Below are positions 62,417 through 64,000 of a stretch of 64,000 nt of DNA, in pieces. Position 1 is the first letter of the stretch, and every line of letters begins with the position of its first letter. The DNA is from Dorea sp. AM10-31 (GTDB taxonomy: Bacteria; Bacillota; Clostridia; Lachnospirales; Lachnospiraceae). Location of the stretch: NCBI RefSeq assembly GCF_003435815.1, contig NZ_QTUV01000002.1, positions 310,001-374,000 of the forward strand. Direction: 5' to 3'. The notes beneath the pieces were generated by a model. It was not told the DNA's origin and searched no databases. It saw only the letters and a program-made list of their open reading frames with translations. The position numbers and the translations under genes are program-made.

Positions 62417-62750
62417 TCTCTTTCACCTCTATTTTTTTCTGCTCATCCTGCGCTTTCCCGTTTTCTACTGCATCTGCTGTTTCCGTCATCTGCTTCCGGA
62501 CTTTTGTTTCTGTCTTCTGAAGCTTATCCTGAAACTCCTGCCAGTCTGCATCCTGCAAAATCTCTGTCTTCAAGTCGCCTGCGTGCACCGTCTTAAGGAC
62601 CGGGGTAAGAAGCAGTGCAATCAACACAAGTCCTGTAAAAAAACGGATATATTTCCGGTAATCGCTGTCCGGAAGCATTTGTAAAAGAGCCGTTACAAGA
62701 ACCAGATAAAAGCTTAAGTTCTTCACCCATTCATAGATTTTGTCGATCAT
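62400..62750 (-). CDS. spoIIIAF: Stage III sporulation protein AF
   Basis: 116 residues. Two membrane helices (LSFYLVLVTALLQMLP and YIRFFTGLVLIALLLTPVL) then a short soluble domain. WVKNLSFYLVLVTALLQMLPD-type start is typical. Start at 62750, 8 bases after spoIIIAE. Confidence 0.93.
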   Translation of the reverse strand: MIDKIYEWVKNLSFYLVLVTALLQMLPDSDYRKYIRFFTGLVLIALLLTPVLKTVHAGDLKTEILQDADWQEFQDKLQKTETKVRKQMTETADAVENGKAQDEQKKIEVKEIEVQP

Positions 62751-62758
62751 TTCCCCTC

Positions 62759-63973
62759 CTATTCTCCGGTTGTAGCTGCGACCACAACAATTGTCAGAAG
62801 AAATAAAAGCCCTGTTGTAAACAGCACACGCATAAAAAGCCGTAGTCCGTCTCCCACACTTTCAATACAGCCAATCACACGCGCATCGGAAACCGGCTGC
62901 AGAAGAGCCGCCGTGAATTTATAAAGTAGCACGACCAGCCCGACTTCTACGAGCGGAACCAAACATAAGAGTACCGCAAACAGTGCGCCCACGACTCCAA
63001 TTCCATTTTTGACCAGTACGAGTGTACCAATCGTCACTTCCGCAGCGCCGCCCAGAAGATCCCCCACACCCGGTATGGCTTCCATTCCTCTTGTCACAAG
63101 ACTCTGCTTCACATCATCGACGGACGGACCGATCAGTCCCTGCACCAGATTCCATCCGACTACAGCAGCCAACATTGTCCGGAGCGTCCAGGAAACAAGC
63201 ATTTCCAGAAAGCCGGCAAATTTGCTCAGATAATCTTCTTTCGAAAGATAATTGAGCAGTCTCAATATCATGTAAATATGGATCATCGGCAGCAGGATCT
63301 TGGCAATTACAAGTTCTACCAGATAAATAATAAAAAGCACAAGCTGATAAAATGCGATCGCTGTTACACTGCCTTTCGCAATCGCTACAGCAAGAAAATA
63401 CAGCGGGCAAAATACACCCATAAATGCAGTCAGTCCTTCTACACCGGTGCTTACCCATTCCGTTACCGCAAGAAATACTTTCAGACACAATGCGATCAGC
63501 AAAAGATACAGAACATAGAAGCCGGTTTCTGAGAGCTGGCCGCTTTCAAACACCTGTGAAAAATTATGAAACAATGCCGCCAGAAATGCCAGAAATACAA
63601 TCGGAATCAGATATTTTCTTCCGCTTTCCACAGCCTGAAAAAGCTTGTCTCTTAACATTTTTCCTGCCTGGCTTAAAAATTCTTCATAATCCCCTTCTGT
63701 AATTTTCCGGAGCATCTCTTCTAAATTATAATTCTTTTCCGGAAACATCTGATCTATGTAGTTCTGCATCTCATCAAAGGAAAACTGCTGTATCCATTTT
63801 TCTGTCTCTGTCTGTGCATCTTCTGATATTCCTGTTTCATATGCCGGTTCTGCTGCATACACATATTCCATCTGAAAACCTGCCGGAAATCCAGTCAGCA
63901 GTATAAACAGGATTGTAAGTCCAGGTACTATTTTCCCACAGCGCATCTTTTTCTGTTTAACCTTTCTTCTCAT
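62759..63973 (-). CDS. spoIIIAE: Stage III sporulation protein AE
   Basis: 404 residues, polytopic membrane protein of the A-Q channel. Signal-like N-terminus (IVPGLTILFILLTGFPAGFQ), then many helices; GVEGLTAFMGVFCPLYFLAVAI and DVKQSLVTRGMEAIPGVGDLLGGAAEV-type segments (part: MEAIPGVGDLLGGAAEV) are characteristic. The start overlaps the spoIIIAD stop (ATGA); AAGGTG lies 6 bases upstream. Confidence 0.94.
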   Translation of the reverse strand: MRRKVKQKKMRCGKIVPGLTILFILLTGFPAGFQMEYVYAAEPAYETGISEDAQTETEKWIQQFSFDEMQNYIDQMFPEKNYNLEEMLRKITEGDYEEFLSQAGKMLRDKLFQAVESGRKYLIPIVFLAFLAALFHNFSQVFESGQLSETGFYVLYLLLIALCLKVFLAVTEWVSTGVEGLTAFMGVFCPLYFLAVAIAKGSVTAIAFYQLVLFIIYLVELVIAKILLPMIHIYMILRLLNYLSKEDYLSKFAGFLEMLVSWTLRTMLAAVVGWNLVQGLIGPSVDDVKQSLVTRGMEAIPGVGDLLGGAAEVTIGTLVLVKNGIGVVGALFAVLLCLVPLVEVGLVVLLYKFTAALLQPVSDARVIGCIESVGDGLRLFMRVLFTTGLLFLLTIVVVAATTGE

Positions 63974-64000
63974 GACAACACCTTCCGGATCGTGTCCAGA
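63970..64000 (-). CDS. spoIIIAD: End of spoIIIAD, cut by window edge
   Basis: The minus strand reads LDTIRKVLS then TGA at 63970-63972, overlapping the spoIIIAE start. Identity comes from position in the conserved spoIIIA order; only nine residues are visible. Confidence 0.6.
   Translation of the reverse strand, partial: LDTIRKVLS

Overview
The window reads as chromosomal DNA from an anaerobic, endospore-forming Clostridia of the Lachnospiraceae type. It has spo0A, spoIVB and spoIIIAD-AH, an [FeFe]-hydrogenase-like protein, a full glycine cleavage operon, stand-alone 1-carbon enzymes, strong GGAGG ribosome sites and consensus sigma-A promoters. The genus cannot be fixed from the sequence alone. 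Nearly all genes lie on the minus strand; short plus-strand runs sit at about 5.9-7.7, 8.3-9.1, 11.2-12.8, 15.6-16.1 and 25.7-26.3 kb. I saw no tRNA, rRNA, CRISPR array, phage or insertion sequence.

Layout. 0-4.8 kb: ylxM-ffh-rpsP-khpA, rimM-trmD, rplS and lepB (cut by the edge), divided by internal terminators and promoters. 4.9-7.7 kb: a cytoplasmic subtilase, a DnaJ-domain protein, a tiny protein of about one quarter cysteine, and two unknown proteins. 7.7-16.6 kb: mixed housekeeping and orphan genes: thioesterase, a TruA homologue with an altered catalytic residue, HD hydrolase, patatin, an ABC-F protein behind a tandem-repeat array, three lineage-specific genes, a histidine phosphatase with an unreported 49-residue membrane ORF, luxS, and a nicotinamidase-like enzyme. 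16.7-21.2 kb: infC-rpmI-rplT behind an attenuating leader, then csoR-copA with a copper chaperone nested in frame at the end of copA. 21.2-25.5 kb: a tightly packed group (prolyl-tRNA deacylase type, pentapeptide repeat, COG3044 ATPase, TrmO, GNAT). 25.7-28.1 kb: maf, argD-like aminotransferase, rpsU.

28-46.7 kb is a one-carbon neighbourhood. gcvT-gcvH-gcvPA-gcvPB-lplA-lpdA, behind a glycine riboswitch, makes methylene-tetrahydrofolate from glycine. The adjacent fchA-folD pair oxidises it, with FolD lacking two cyclohydrolase-site residues that FchA can replace. metF, a separate MetH reactivation protein and metH use it for methionine. alaS, the hydrogenase-like protein and asnA are interspersed. 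46.9-64 kb: glgA, spo0A, spoIVB, then one long run from an Asp23 protein through nusB-xseA-xseB-ispA-dxs-tlyA-nadK-argR-recN, then prfC and the spoIIIA operon, whose upstream part lies outside the window.

The most notable points are the nested copZ within copA, the Asp-to-Glu TruA, the FolD/FchA division of labour, the cysteine-rich duplicated protein with a possible late-sporulation promoter, the tandem array at 10.76-11.02 kb, the probable AUU start of infC, and several palindromes laid over core promoters. Promoters, terminators and hairpins were found by eye; no folding or database search was run.
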